From the IMG/VR virus record IMGVR_UViG_3300036823_000141, positions 1 to 35,943 of that record: a stretch of DNA of 35,943 nt; one strand, given 5' to 3'. Below, one piece after another: positions 7,088 through 13,128 of this stretch. The translations under genes and the position numbers were made by a program. Numbering within the stretch: the first letter of the stretch is position 1; each line of letters opens with the position of its first letter. This DNA comes from a virus. A model generated the notes under the pieces. It searched no databases, was not told where the DNA came from, and was given only the letters and a program-made list of their open reading frames with translations.

Positions 7088-7290
7088 TCCTGGTCATCGC
7101 TGAACTGGTGATCGTGATAGTGATCTGCGTTCTTTCTGAACGCTTCGGCTTCGGACGCGGGCGCGAAAAAGGTTTTAAGCTCGGTCGGATTCATGCGGAC
7201 AACTGGTGGCTCGAAGCTGAGCGCCAGATTGACGATGAGCGTAAGAAGATTTGGATGGAAGACGACAGGAGAAAAAATTCATGGCCTTAG
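7084..7290 (+). CDS. Small membrane protein with charged C-terminal helix
   Basis: A 68-residue protein with an N-terminal hydrophobic span (MILVIAELVIVIVICVLS) followed by a basic then mixed-charge helix (FGRGREKGFKLGRIHADNWW to the end). The ATG overlaps the preceding stop. It could be a single-span protein with a cytoplasmic domain. Family unknown. Confidence 0.55.
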   Translation: MILVIAELVIVIVICVLSERFGFGRGREKGFKLGRIHADNWWLEAERQIDDERKKIWMEDDRRKNSWP

Positions 7291-7520
7291 AAAACGTGTT
7301 GATTGCGCAAAGCGACGATCCGGAGCTACTGGAATGGCTGGCGAAAGCTGATACGGACGGCGGCGGATTTATTAGTTCACTCGCCCGCGCCGCATTGGTC
7401 GCCGACGAAGATAACTATCCGATTCTCCGGCCGGTGCTGATCTTGATGCGCTCGAAATATCCCAATTACGAGCCGAGCGATGAGGTGAAAAGGGAGATCC
7501 GAGAGCGGAACAAGCCTTGA
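7281..7520 (+). CDS. Conserved-type small phage protein
   Basis: A 79-residue acidic protein. The stretch GGGFISSLARAALVADEDNY followed by LRPVLILMRSKYPNYE resembles a widespread small siphovirus protein in which an Ala-rich helix is followed by NY..LRP.L..L..KYP.Y. The start at 7281 is supported by AGGAGAAAA upstream and gives a 10-base overlap with the previous gene. Function is unknown. Confidence 0.65.
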   Translation: MALENVLIAQSDDPELLEWLAKADTDGGGFISSLARAALVADEDNYPILRPVLILMRSKYPNYEPSDEVKREIRERNKP

Positions 7521-7663
7521 TCGACACGCTCATCATCGCCGGCATCACCGCTCTCGGCGGATTGCTCGTGCTGATCTTCGTCGTGACGGTCGACCGGGCA
7601 AGAAAGTGGTATGACGCGCTGATTGCGCGTTACAGACGACGGAAAGGAAATTCCCGTGGATGA
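7517..7663 (+). CDS. Tiny single-span membrane protein (48 aa)
   Basis: TTG at 7517 overlaps the upstream stop (TTGA). The frame encodes MIDTLIIAGITALGGLLVLI followed by FVVTVDRARKWYDALIARYR and a basic end. It has one membrane helix at about residues 4-25 and a basic amphipathic tail. The TTG start makes the call less certain, but coupling and composition fit the neighbouring tiny membrane genes. Confidence 0.45.
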   Translation: MIDTLIIAGITALGGLLVLIFVVTVDRARKWYDALIARYRRRKGNSRG

Positions 7664-7739
7664 TGTTGCGCTCGCAGTTTTCACGCTCTTTGTTTTTGGT
7701 TGGGTGATCTGGAGACTGCTTGAGGTTCCGACCCCATGA
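7656..7739 (+). CDS. Possible tiny membrane peptide (27 aa)
   Basis: GTG at 7656 opens a 27-codon frame overlapping the upstream gene by eight bases. It encodes DDVALAVFTLFVFGWVIW then RLLEVPTP: almost entirely one membrane span. GGAAAGGAAATTCCC upstream contains a good ribosome-binding site (AAGGAAA). Short length keeps confidence low. Confidence 0.4.
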   Translation: MDDVALAVFTLFVFGWVIWRLLEVPTP

Positions 7740-7852
7740 CCGGTTGCTTACTTTTAATTTTCGCGCGGCGGCCGCGTGGATTTTGGATCACATATGCGGC
7801 GACGGAAGGAGAAAAGCACGATGATCTACGCAATTCTCGTCGTACAGCGTGA
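7736..7852 (+). CDS. Possible small peptide (38 aa)
   Basis: ATG at 7736 overlaps the preceding stop (ATGA) and opens 38 codons beginning MTGCLLLIFARRPRGFWITY. The last ten codons overlap the next gene. The junction matches the local coupling pattern, but the sequence is weak evidence on its own. The alternative is that 7740-7820 is merely a spacer carrying the ribosome-binding site of the next gene. Confidence 0.25.
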   Translation: MTGCLLLIFARRPRGFWITYAATEGEKHDDLRNSRRTA

Positions 7853-8024
7853 CGGCGACGAAGACTATATTTGTGACGGCCTTGGCAACACTCCTTCGAA
7901 ATTCCCCTCACGCGCGGCTGCGCAGCGGCAGAGAGATTTCATGATGATCGGCATGGATGGCGACGTTCAATCGATCAATATCGTTAAGTATCCCGCCTCT
8001 CCCAGTACAGCGAAACAATCGTGA
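7821..8024 (+). CDS. Small hypothetical protein
   Basis: A 67-residue protein with alternating strands and a helix (MIYAILVVQRDGDEDYICDG, then FPSRAAAQRQRDFMMIGMDG). It is compact and possibly alpha/beta. The start at 7821 is supported by GAAGGAG about ten bases upstream; an in-frame ATG at 7791 lacks such a site. Its stop overlaps GTG of the next gene. No family. Confidence 0.6.
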   Translation: MIYAILVVQRDGDEDYICDGLGNTPSKFPSRAAAQRQRDFMMIGMDGDVQSINIVKYPASPSTAKQS

Positions 8025-8248
8025 GGGACATCCCCGAAGGGTTTCTGCCAGAGTGGGTAGCCGATCCGGAATGGAAAGTCGGAGGCGACGGCAAGAAATG
8101 CCGCATGAAGGGCTGCAAAGAACCGAGTGTAGCCGCGCTTCGGCGAAAGCATCGCGGCCGCTTGTGGTACTACTGCCGCGATCATCTGTACGGGCGCAAA
8201 ATCGAAGAGGGAGTTGTGAAGTTTTGTCGCCTGGTCGAAAAGATATAA
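8021..8248 (+). CDS. Small zinc-finger-like protein
   Basis: A 75-residue basic protein with a C-x4-C pair (KCRMKGCKE) and, about 20 residues later, YYCRDHLYGR, giving a C/C/C/H set suited to one zinc. Similar RMKGC...YC.DH patterns occur in small phage and plasmid proteins. GTG at 8021 overlaps the preceding stop. The frame ends in DNA that also contains a perfect TATAAT (8244-8249). Confidence 0.6.
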   Translation: MRDIPEGFLPEWVADPEWKVGGDGKKCRMKGCKEPSVAALRRKHRGRLWYYCRDHLYGRKIEEGVVKFCRLVEKI

Positions 8249-8249
8249 T
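8244..8249 (+). promoter_or_regulatory. TATAAT box, possible internal promoter
   Basis: A perfect TATAAT lies at the end of the upstream gene. A transcript starting about eight bases further on would begin at or next to the ATG at 8258, i.e. essentially leaderless; that ATG has no ribosome-binding site. The -35 side is poor (TTTTGT at 16-base spacing). Confidence 0.3.
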
Positions 8250-8257
8250 CCAACCCT

Positions 8258-8437
8258 ATGGCGGAACTACCGGCAAAGCTTTGGGTGATTGTGCGGCGAG
8301 GGCTGGAAGATTCAGAAGTCGTGGAGCTTCATGTCCGCCAGGACACCGCCTTCGCAAGAGCAGTCCTCATCAAAGCCGCGTCCGTCCAGCCCGGAGAAGT
8401 CGTTTACGTGGTTGAAGCTCCGGTGATCTCCGAATAA
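8258..8437 (+). CDS. Small hypothetical protein (59 aa)
   Basis: A 59-residue frame (MAELPAKLWVIVRRGLEDSE, ending GEVVYVVEAPVISE) with a strand-helix-strand pattern. It has no evident Shine-Dalgarno sequence and follows a TATAAT box by eight bases. It is the last gene before the structured gap 8438-8613. No family recognised; the frame has normal composition. Confidence 0.5.
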   Translation: MAELPAKLWVIVRRGLEDSEVVELHVRQDTAFARAVLIKAASVQPGEVVYVVEAPVISE

Positions 8438-8613
8438 CGCTCAGCGACACGCAATCACATCCCCACTCTGACCTCTGTTCAGAGTCCGAAGTCCATAGCA
8501 CGGTGGTAACGTGCTTCGCTGCCCGGTTTGGCACTACACTGCAATCTCTTTAAGGCATGCGCCGCGCCATGCGGTGGTAACACGCATCATCTCAACACCC
8601 CTTAAATATTCGT
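8438..8613 (+). promoter_or_regulatory. Structured gap with three stem-loops, two sharing CGGTGGTAAC
   Basis: This is the only sizeable non-coding gap inside the left arm. Hairpin 1: ACTCTGA (8465-8471) with TCAGAGT (8479-8485). Hairpin 2: AGCACG (8497-8502), loop GTGGTAA, CGTGCT (8510-8515). Hairpin 3: ATGCG (8569-8573), loop GTGGTAACA, CGCAT (8583-8587). Hairpins 2 and 3 share the ten-base string CGGTGGTAAC although their stems differ. The left arm of hairpin 3 can instead pair upstream (GCATG 8555-8559 with CATGC 8568-8572), so two exclusive folds exist. It may be an mRNA leader element or a pair of operators for the gene at 8614. It matches no RNA family I know. Confidence 0.5.
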
Positions 8614-8955
8614 GTGTCCAATCATCGAAACATAGGCGTACTTGCGCACTACCAAACGGTCGAAATCCGACCTAGTGCTCATGTGCCGCGCGCGGCCGCT
8701 GACGAGCTCGTGCGACGCATGATCTGCGAGCGGATCTCCAGCAAGTTGATCCGAATGTTGCCGCCTGAATCCACATTCTTGGCGGCCGATCGTTGCGATC
8801 GTCCCACTGCCTATCCTGTCCACGATGAGCCTGCCGATGAAATGCCGAACGACGAACTTCCGGGCATCTATTTCGAAGATCCGAATCCAGCCCGGAAACG
8901 AAATCCGCTCGTGTTCGGTGCAATAACGCTCGAGAGCTACAGGTTTGCGATCTAA
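8614..8955 (+). CDS. Hypothetical phage protein downstream of structured gap
   Basis: A 113-residue protein from GTG at 8614. The central part (AAADELVRRMICERISSKLI followed by RML) looks like an amphipathic helix pair similar to small regulatory phage proteins; the C-terminal half is Pro and Asp rich. There is no clear ribosome-binding site, and GTG at 8612 is in a different frame, so the start is uncertain. A longer reverse-strand frame (8602-9135) covers the region but is judged a shadow because all neighbours run forward and abut tightly. Confidence 0.5.
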   Translation: MSNHRNIGVLAHYQTVEIRPSAHVPRAAADELVRRMICERISSKLIRMLPPESTFLAADRCDRPTAYPVHDEPADEMPNDELPGIYFEDPNPARKRNPLVFGAITLESYRFAI

Positions 8956-8956
8956 C

Positions 8957-9160
8957 ATGTCCTCTAATTCCATAATCATCAATCCTGACCGCTTCGTGGA
9001 AACGCGACGGCTGAGGATCAATGCAGAGGAATGGTTGCGGACCCATTGGCCGGAAAATGTCGGCTCCTTTATCCCGAGAGGCCGCATGTGTTCGGACTGC
9101 CTGCACGGCCAGCACTGCGGTAAGCAGACATGCAATTGCGTGTGCGGGGGAAAGTATTAA
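8957..9160 (+). CDS. Small Cys-rich putative zinc-binding protein
   Basis: A 67-residue protein whose last 22 residues hold a dense cluster, MCSDCLHGQHCGKQTCNCVC, with six cysteines and one histidine, enough for one or two metal sites. The N-terminal part is basic and helical (RFVETRRLRINAEEWLRTHW). ATG at 8957 begins one base after the upstream stop. Function unknown. Confidence 0.6.
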   Translation: MSSNSIIINPDRFVETRRLRINAEEWLRTHWPENVGSFIPRGRMCSDCLHGQHCGKQTCNCVCGGKY

Positions 9161-9162
9161 AA

Positions 9163-9333
9163 ATGGAAACCGCTGAGCGCTTTGTATGCGCCGGTTGCTT
9201 CCACGTAGGTCCGCTCAACACTCACGGCGGCTGCGCACGATGCCAGAGCCAAGCTGTGATGTCACTTCACCTTATTCCACTTCCCTGTTTGACCGACCTC
9301 TCCAGTGAAAAAACTAACAATCACGCTCAGTGA
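9163..9333 (+). CDS. Small zinc-ribbon-like protein (56 aa)
   Basis: A 56-residue protein with CAGC (C9, C12) and CARC (C24, C27) knuckles 12 residues apart, a rubredoxin-like or zinc-ribbon arrangement. It starts two bases after the preceding stop and overlaps the following gene by 29 bases. The C-terminal tail is polar. Function unknown. Confidence 0.55.
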   Translation: METAERFVCAGCFHVGPLNTHGGCARCQSQAVMSLHLIPLPCLTDLSSEKTNNHAQ

Positions 9334-9484
9334 AGAAATGTTCAATGAGCTATCTATAGCGGCCGTCGATTCGGCCGAGCTTGACGAAAACGACGCACCT
9401 ACGCCAGCGATTTTCGCGCGCGAGTGCGTCGAATCCGTTTTGGCTTCTCGCAGGCTGGAGCGGATTGCGTTCTCGCAATCGTAG
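9305..9484 (+). CDS. Ribbon-helix-helix (CopG/Arc-like) protein
   Basis: A 59-residue protein starting at GTG 9305. KKLTITLSEEMFNELSIAA gives the short N-terminal DNA-binding strand and first helix of an RHH fold; after a loop, PAIFARECVESVLASRRLER gives the second helix. Length and layout match small Arc/CopG-type repressors, which bind operators as dimers of dimers. It is followed ten bases later by a Fis-type gene. It may be one of this prophage's regulators. Confidence 0.6.
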   Translation: MKKLTITLSEEMFNELSIAAVDSAELDENDAPTPAIFARECVESVLASRRLERIAFSQS

Positions 9485-9493
9485 ATCCCAAGA

Positions 9494-9829
9494 GTGTCGG
9501 AATCATGGTTGAACTTGATCACCGTTTTTGTGGAAGAAACGATGCGCCGGCACAATGCGCTGCCAAGTGCGATCGGCGCGACGCTTTCTCCAGAAGCAGC
9601 TCAGATAATTTCTGTGATCGCTGAACAGCCGATCGGATGCACCCGGTACATCCTCGACAACATTCACACCGCGATTCGGCCGCTCGCAGAAGTTGAAAAA
9701 GACGCGATCTGTACAGCGATGATTCTCTGTCGCGGCAATCGCGACAAAGCCGCGAAATGTTTGAAGATTGGGCGCGCGACCCTCTACCGCAAATTAGCTG
9801 CCTACCAGAAAGACGAAAAACAATCGTGA
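9494..9829 (+). CDS. Fis-type HTH DNA-binding protein
   Basis: A 111-residue protein whose C-terminal 40 residues (AICTAMILCRGNRDKAAKCL, then KIGRATLYRKLAAYQ) match the Fis/HTH_8 domain found at the C-terminus of sigma-54 activators and in Fis: A.....GN...AA..L.I.R.TLYRKL..Y. The N-terminal 70 residues contain no AAA+ domain, so it is a stand-alone DNA-binding protein. GTG at 9494 is used; ATG at 9539 is an alternative. Its place just before the packaging module suggests a role in late-gene control, which is inference. Confidence 0.75.
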   Translation: MSESWLNLITVFVEETMRRHNALPSAIGATLSPEAAQIISVIAEQPIGCTRYILDNIHTAIRPLAEVEKDAICTAMILCRGNRDKAAKCLKIGRATLYRKLAAYQKDEKQS

Positions 9830-10074
9830 CAACCAAGACAACTCCATGGCGTGATCTTCCAGAAGAAGAAGCCGCGATCGCGCGTGAAGAGTTTCTGGCG
9901 CGACCTCTGACGCATATTCCGAAAGACGTTGTCGTTCTTTTTGATCGCAACGCAAGACTTCAGCGACAACTCAATCTCGCGACCTGGAAGATCTGGACCC
10001 TGATGCTTGTCGTCGGCGGTGAAGGCGCGGTGATTCGCTGGCTATTTAAATTCGTTTTGGCGCACGTTCGATGA
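9826..10074 (+). CDS. Small protein with C-terminal hydrophobic segment
   Basis: An 82-residue protein: charged N-terminal half (WRDLPEEEAAIAREEFLARP) and a hydrophobic C-terminal stretch (WTLMLVVGGEGAVIRWLFKF) that could be a tail anchor. GTG at 9826 overlaps the preceding stop (GTGA) and its stop overlaps the next start (ATGA). Function unknown. Confidence 0.55.
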   Translation: MTTKTTPWRDLPEEEAAIAREEFLARPLTHIPKDVVVLFDRNARLQRQLNLATWKIWTLMLVVGGEGAVIRWLFKFVLAHVR

Positions 10075-10313
10075 AGCCGCTATACATGCGAAAGCTCACT
10101 GTCACTTTGATCCTGGCAAATGGTGCCAGGAATCGTCGTGTGATCAAGGCGGATAGCGGAATGCTTCTGACGCGCAATGGTATCGATCGAATTGTCAGCG
10201 ATCACGTAGACATCGCCAACCGTGCGTTCCCTGGGCACGCGTTCAAAGCTGTGCCGTTGAGAAGCGGTGACTTCAACATCGTGGAATGCTCGTCACAACC
10301 ATGTGCCCAATAG
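10071..10313 (+). CDS. Hypothetical phage protein
   Basis: An 80-residue basic, probably alpha/beta protein (KLTVTLILANGARNRRVIKA, then GIDRIVSDHVDIANRAFPGH). It is joined to the preceding gene by ATGA and overlaps the HNH gene by 11 bases. No family recognised. Confidence 0.55.
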   Translation: MKPLYMRKLTVTLILANGARNRRVIKADSGMLLTRNGIDRIVSDHVDIANRAFPGHAFKAVPLRSGDFNIVECSSQPCAQ

Positions 10314-10761
10314 AGCAGCGACTATCTGTCGTGATTGTCCCAGCATTGCTGTCCGCGGTGGATATTGCGATGCTCATCAGTCTGACAACAGATCGATCCG
10401 CGCCGCGCGCGATCGCGAAGTCAGTCGACGCAGCTCCGGACTCAAGTCGCTTTACGATAGCGCCGCCTGGCGCAAGCGCACCCGGCCATACATCTTTTCC
10501 CTCGATCCACTCTGCACCATCGCCGTCATCTGTGAAGGACGCGCACCAAGCACCGAAGTTGATCACGTTGTGCCGGCGGAGATACATATCGCCGCGAACG
10601 GTGGCGATCACAGCTTCTTCTATGACGAGCACAACCTGCGCGGAGCATGTCATGCCTGCCACTCGCACAAGACAGCACTTGAGCAGCGCGGACTTTGGAA
10701 GGAACCTTCTATTTCAAGAGATGGTCTTGCCCCAAGGTGGCAGCAGCCCAGCAGGGGGTAG
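10303..10761 (+). CDS. HNH endonuclease next to the terminase genes
   Basis: A 152-residue protein of the HNH family found beside terminase genes in HK97-type phages, where such enzymes assist terminase cutting. An N-terminal cysteine pair (CRDCPSIAVRGGYCDAH) precedes the catalytic domain. The ββα-metal core shows VDHVVPAE (D87, H88), then NLRGACHACHSHKT with N111, C116, H117, C119 and H120. GTG at 10303 is preferred because it gives the usual MPNR start; GTG at 10267 in the same frame is an alternative. It overlaps the preceding gene by 11 bases. Confidence 0.82.
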   Translation: MPNRAATICRDCPSIAVRGGYCDAHQSDNRSIRAARDREVSRRSSGLKSLYDSAAWRKRTRPYIFSLDPLCTIAVICEGRAPSTEVDHVVPAEIHIAANGGDHSFFYDEHNLRGACHACHSHKTALEQRGLWKEPSISRDGLAPRWQQPSRG

Positions 10762-10865
10762 GGGGGTCGAGTTTCTAAAAGCGACGTGCCACCGACCGTC
10801 CTGCAAGCACGCACGTAACGCCGCAGCAAAAGATTTTTCGTTTTGGCCAAGGTTTTTTTAGGTTT

Positions 10866-11378
10866 ATGGGCGGAAAAGGCTCAGGGGGCCGCAATCGAAA
10901 GCCGACAGCGCTGAAAAAAGCGCAGGGCAACCCTGGCAAACGGAAGCTCAACGAAAAAGAGCCGAAGCCGAAGTCAGGAATTCCCGCGATGCCCAAGGGA
11001 CTGCCGAAATTGGCGGTCATCGAGTGGAGGCGCATCGTTCCCATCTTGAATGAGATGGGAGTTTTGAATATTGCATGCGGACCGGCGCTCGCCGCTTATT
11101 GTTCCTCCTTCAATCAATGGTTTCTGGCCGAAGCGGCGATCCAGAAGTTCGGAATCATCTGCGCTCAGCTCGACGAGGACACTGGCACAGCGGTTCTAAA
11201 AGTTAATCCGGCCGTCCGAGTGAAGTCTGACGCGCTTCGCCACATGAAAAGTTTCGCCATCGAGTTCGGGTTAACGCCTGGATCTCTTTCAAGACTCACC
11301 ACAAAATCAGATGATTCAACACAAGACCCGCTGGACGACTTCCTCGGCAGAAAAACTGCTGGCGAAACAGTGCAGTAG
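10866..11378 (+). CDS. terS: Terminase small subunit, P27 family
   Basis: A 170-residue protein with the P27-family start MGGKGSGGRNRKPTALKKAQ GNPGKR, followed by the W..I.P.L...G.L family pattern in EWRRIVPILNEMGVLN and helical segments up to the FAIEFGLTPGSLSRL motif near the end. It recognises phage DNA and hands it to the large subunit. ATG at 10866 follows a T-rich stretch (TTTTTTTAGGTTT) with AGG close by. It overlaps the large-subunit gene by 68 bases, so translation is probably coupled. Confidence 0.88.
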   Translation: MGGKGSGGRNRKPTALKKAQGNPGKRKLNEKEPKPKSGIPAMPKGLPKLAVIEWRRIVPILNEMGVLNIACGPALAAYCSSFNQWFLAEAAIQKFGIICAQLDEDTGTAVLKVNPAVRVKSDALRHMKSFAIEFGLTPGSLSRLTTKSDDSTQDPLDDFLGRKTAGETVQ

Positions 11379-13128
11379 GATTCCGACTTTCGCGCGCTAT
11401 TGCCTGGGAGTGCTCACGGGCCAAGTCGTGGCCGGCCGCCTCATTTTCCTGGCGGTCGAACGTCACTTGAACGATCTCGCGCGCATGGATAAATCCGGTC
11501 TGCACTTCGACCAGGATGCCGCGGCGCATGCGATCAAGTTTTTCCAGACGCTGCTCTGTTTCGCTGAAGGAGAAAACGAAGGCAAGCCCTTCGTGCTCCA
11601 ACCCTGGCAACAATTCATCATCGGCTGTCTGTTCGGATGGAAGGGTGCCGACGGCTTCCGTCGCTTCCGGACCGCATACGTGGAGATCGGCAAGGGCAAT
11701 GGGAAATCGCCACTCGCTGCCGGCATCGGACTCTACGGACTCATCGGCGACGGTGAAGCAGCGGCGGAAATCTATTCCGCGGCCGTCACCAAGGACCAGG
11801 CGAAGATTCTGTTTCGCGATGCTGAGAACATGCGTGCGGCGTCGCCGGCACTGAAGAAGCGCATTGCCAAACACGTCAACAATCTCTCATACAGGAATTC
11901 GTATTTCCGTCCCATCTCTTCGGAGAAGCGCGGCCTCGATGGCAAGCGCGTCCACATCGCGCTCATCGATGAGGTCCATGAACATCCCACGCCGATCGTC
12001 GTCGACAAGATGCGCGCTGGCACCAAGGGGCGCCGCCAGGCTCTCATCTTCGAGATCACCAATTCCGGTTATGACCGCGAGACAGTTTGCTATTACCACC
12101 ACGAGTACTCGCAAAAGATTCTCGAAGGCGTTCTCGAAAATGATTCGTGGTTTGCCTTTGTCTGTCACCTCGACGCATGCGGCGAATGTCGGACCACAAA
12201 AGGCAGGCTGCAGCCTGAGCAGGATTGCACTGAGTGCGATTCGTGGCTTGATGAAGCGGTATGGATCAAAGCGAACCCGAACCTGGGCGTCTCGATCCAG
12301 CCGAAATATTTACAGGACCAGGTGATGGAAGCCCTGGCCATGCCGGCTAAGGAAAACATCGTTCGCCGGCTGAATTTCTGCATGTGGACCCAGGCGGACA
12401 ACCGCGCGATCGGCGCCGAGGCCTGGGCGGCATGTTCGGGCACGGTCGGCTCTGCCACGCCGGTCGAAACCTGCGCGACCTGGCAGGCCGAACTCAAGGG
12501 AAAGACCAGCTACGGTGGCATGGATCTCGCGTCGACGATGGATATCGCCGCTTTCGTGGAGTTCTTCCCGAAACAGGATGGCCTGGACAAGGCGCGGATC
12601 CTTCCCTACTTCTTTGTGCCCTCCGCGGCGATAGAACAGCGTGTGCAGAAGGACCGCGTTCCCTACGATGTCTGGGTACGTGACGGCTTTCTGATCGCGA
12701 CTCCAGGCAATGTGATCGATTACGCCTTCATCCGTGAGCATATTCGCCAAGCCGCGGCTGAGCACAATATTCCCGAAGTTGGCTTCGATCCCTGGAATGC
12801 CACGCAGCTAGTCACCCAGCTCATGGACGACGGACTAACGATGGTTGAGCATCGCCAGGGCTTCCAGTCGATGAGCGACCCCACCAAGCAGCTGCTCAAG
12901 ATGGTTGCAGGGAAAGAATTTATGCACGGAGGCAATCCGGTCCTGACCTGGATGGCGGACAACCTCGTCACTATTTCAGATCCTGCCGGCAACTTGAAGC
13001 CGATGAAGCCTGAGAATCCAAATTCTCCCAAGAAGATCGATGGCATGGTCGCGCTGATCATGGCTGCCGGCCGGGCTAACGCTCACGCCGAAGTCGAGGG
13101 CGATTTTCCGGGAGTGTGGTCTCTGTGA
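11311..13128 (+). CDS. terL: Terminase large subunit, HK97 type
   Basis: A 605-residue packaging motor. The ATPase has Walker A GKGNGKS (127-133), then the HK97-type Walker B HIALIDEVHEHP with D220 and E221. The nuclease domain is indicated by GGMDLASTMDIAAF (about residues 405-418) and VGFDPWNATQLVTQL later. Unusually, C290-x2-C293 and C306-x2-C309 form a putative zinc knuckle between the ATPase and nuclease parts, just before AVWIKANPNLGVSI. The start at 11311 lies inside terS. It overlaps the portal gene by four bases (GTGA). Confidence 0.95.
   Translation: MIQHKTRWTTSSAEKLLAKQCSRIPTFARYCLGVLTGQVVAGRLIFLAVERHLNDLARMDKSGLHFDQDAAAHAIKFFQTLLCFAEGENEGKPFVLQPWQQFIIGCLFGWKGADGFRRFRTAYVEIGKGNGKSPLAAGIGLYGLIGDGEAAAEIYSAAVTKDQAKILFRDAENMRAASPALKKRIAKHVNNLSYRNSYFRPISSEKRGLDGKRVHIALIDEVHEHPTPIVVDKMRAGTKGRRQALIFEITNSGYDRETVCYYHHEYSQKILEGVLENDSWFAFVCHLDACGECRTTKGRLQPEQDCTECDSWLDEAVWIKANPNLGVSIQPKYLQDQVMEALAMPAKENIVRRLNFCMWTQADNRAIGAEAWAACSGTVGSATPVETCATWQAELKGKTSYGGMDLASTMDIAAFVEFFPKQDGLDKARILPYFFVPSAAIEQRVQKDRVPYDVWVRDGFLIATPGNVIDYAFIREHIRQAAAEHNIPEVGFDPWNATQLVTQLMDDGLTMVEHRQGFQSMSDPTKQLLKMVAGKEFMHGGNPVLTWMADNLVTISDPAGNLKPMKPENPNSPKKIDGMVALIMAAGRANAHAEVEGDFPGVWSL

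Noticed and set aside
8529-8543. TGGCAC followed by TGCA in the structured gap, resembling a sigma-54 promoter
   Set aside because: Only nine bases separate the GG and GC elements; sigma-54 promoters need ten. The Fis-type protein nearby also lacks an AAA+ domain.
8602-9135. Long reverse-strand open frame of 177 codons
   Set aside because: It overlaps two forward genes that abut their neighbours tightly, and its sequence shows no family features. It is probably a shadow of GC-rich coding DNA.
10741-10765. G-rich stretch (GGGGG and GGGGGG) as a possible quadruplex
   Set aside because: Only two long G-runs occur together, and it straddles the end of the HNH gene; four runs are needed.
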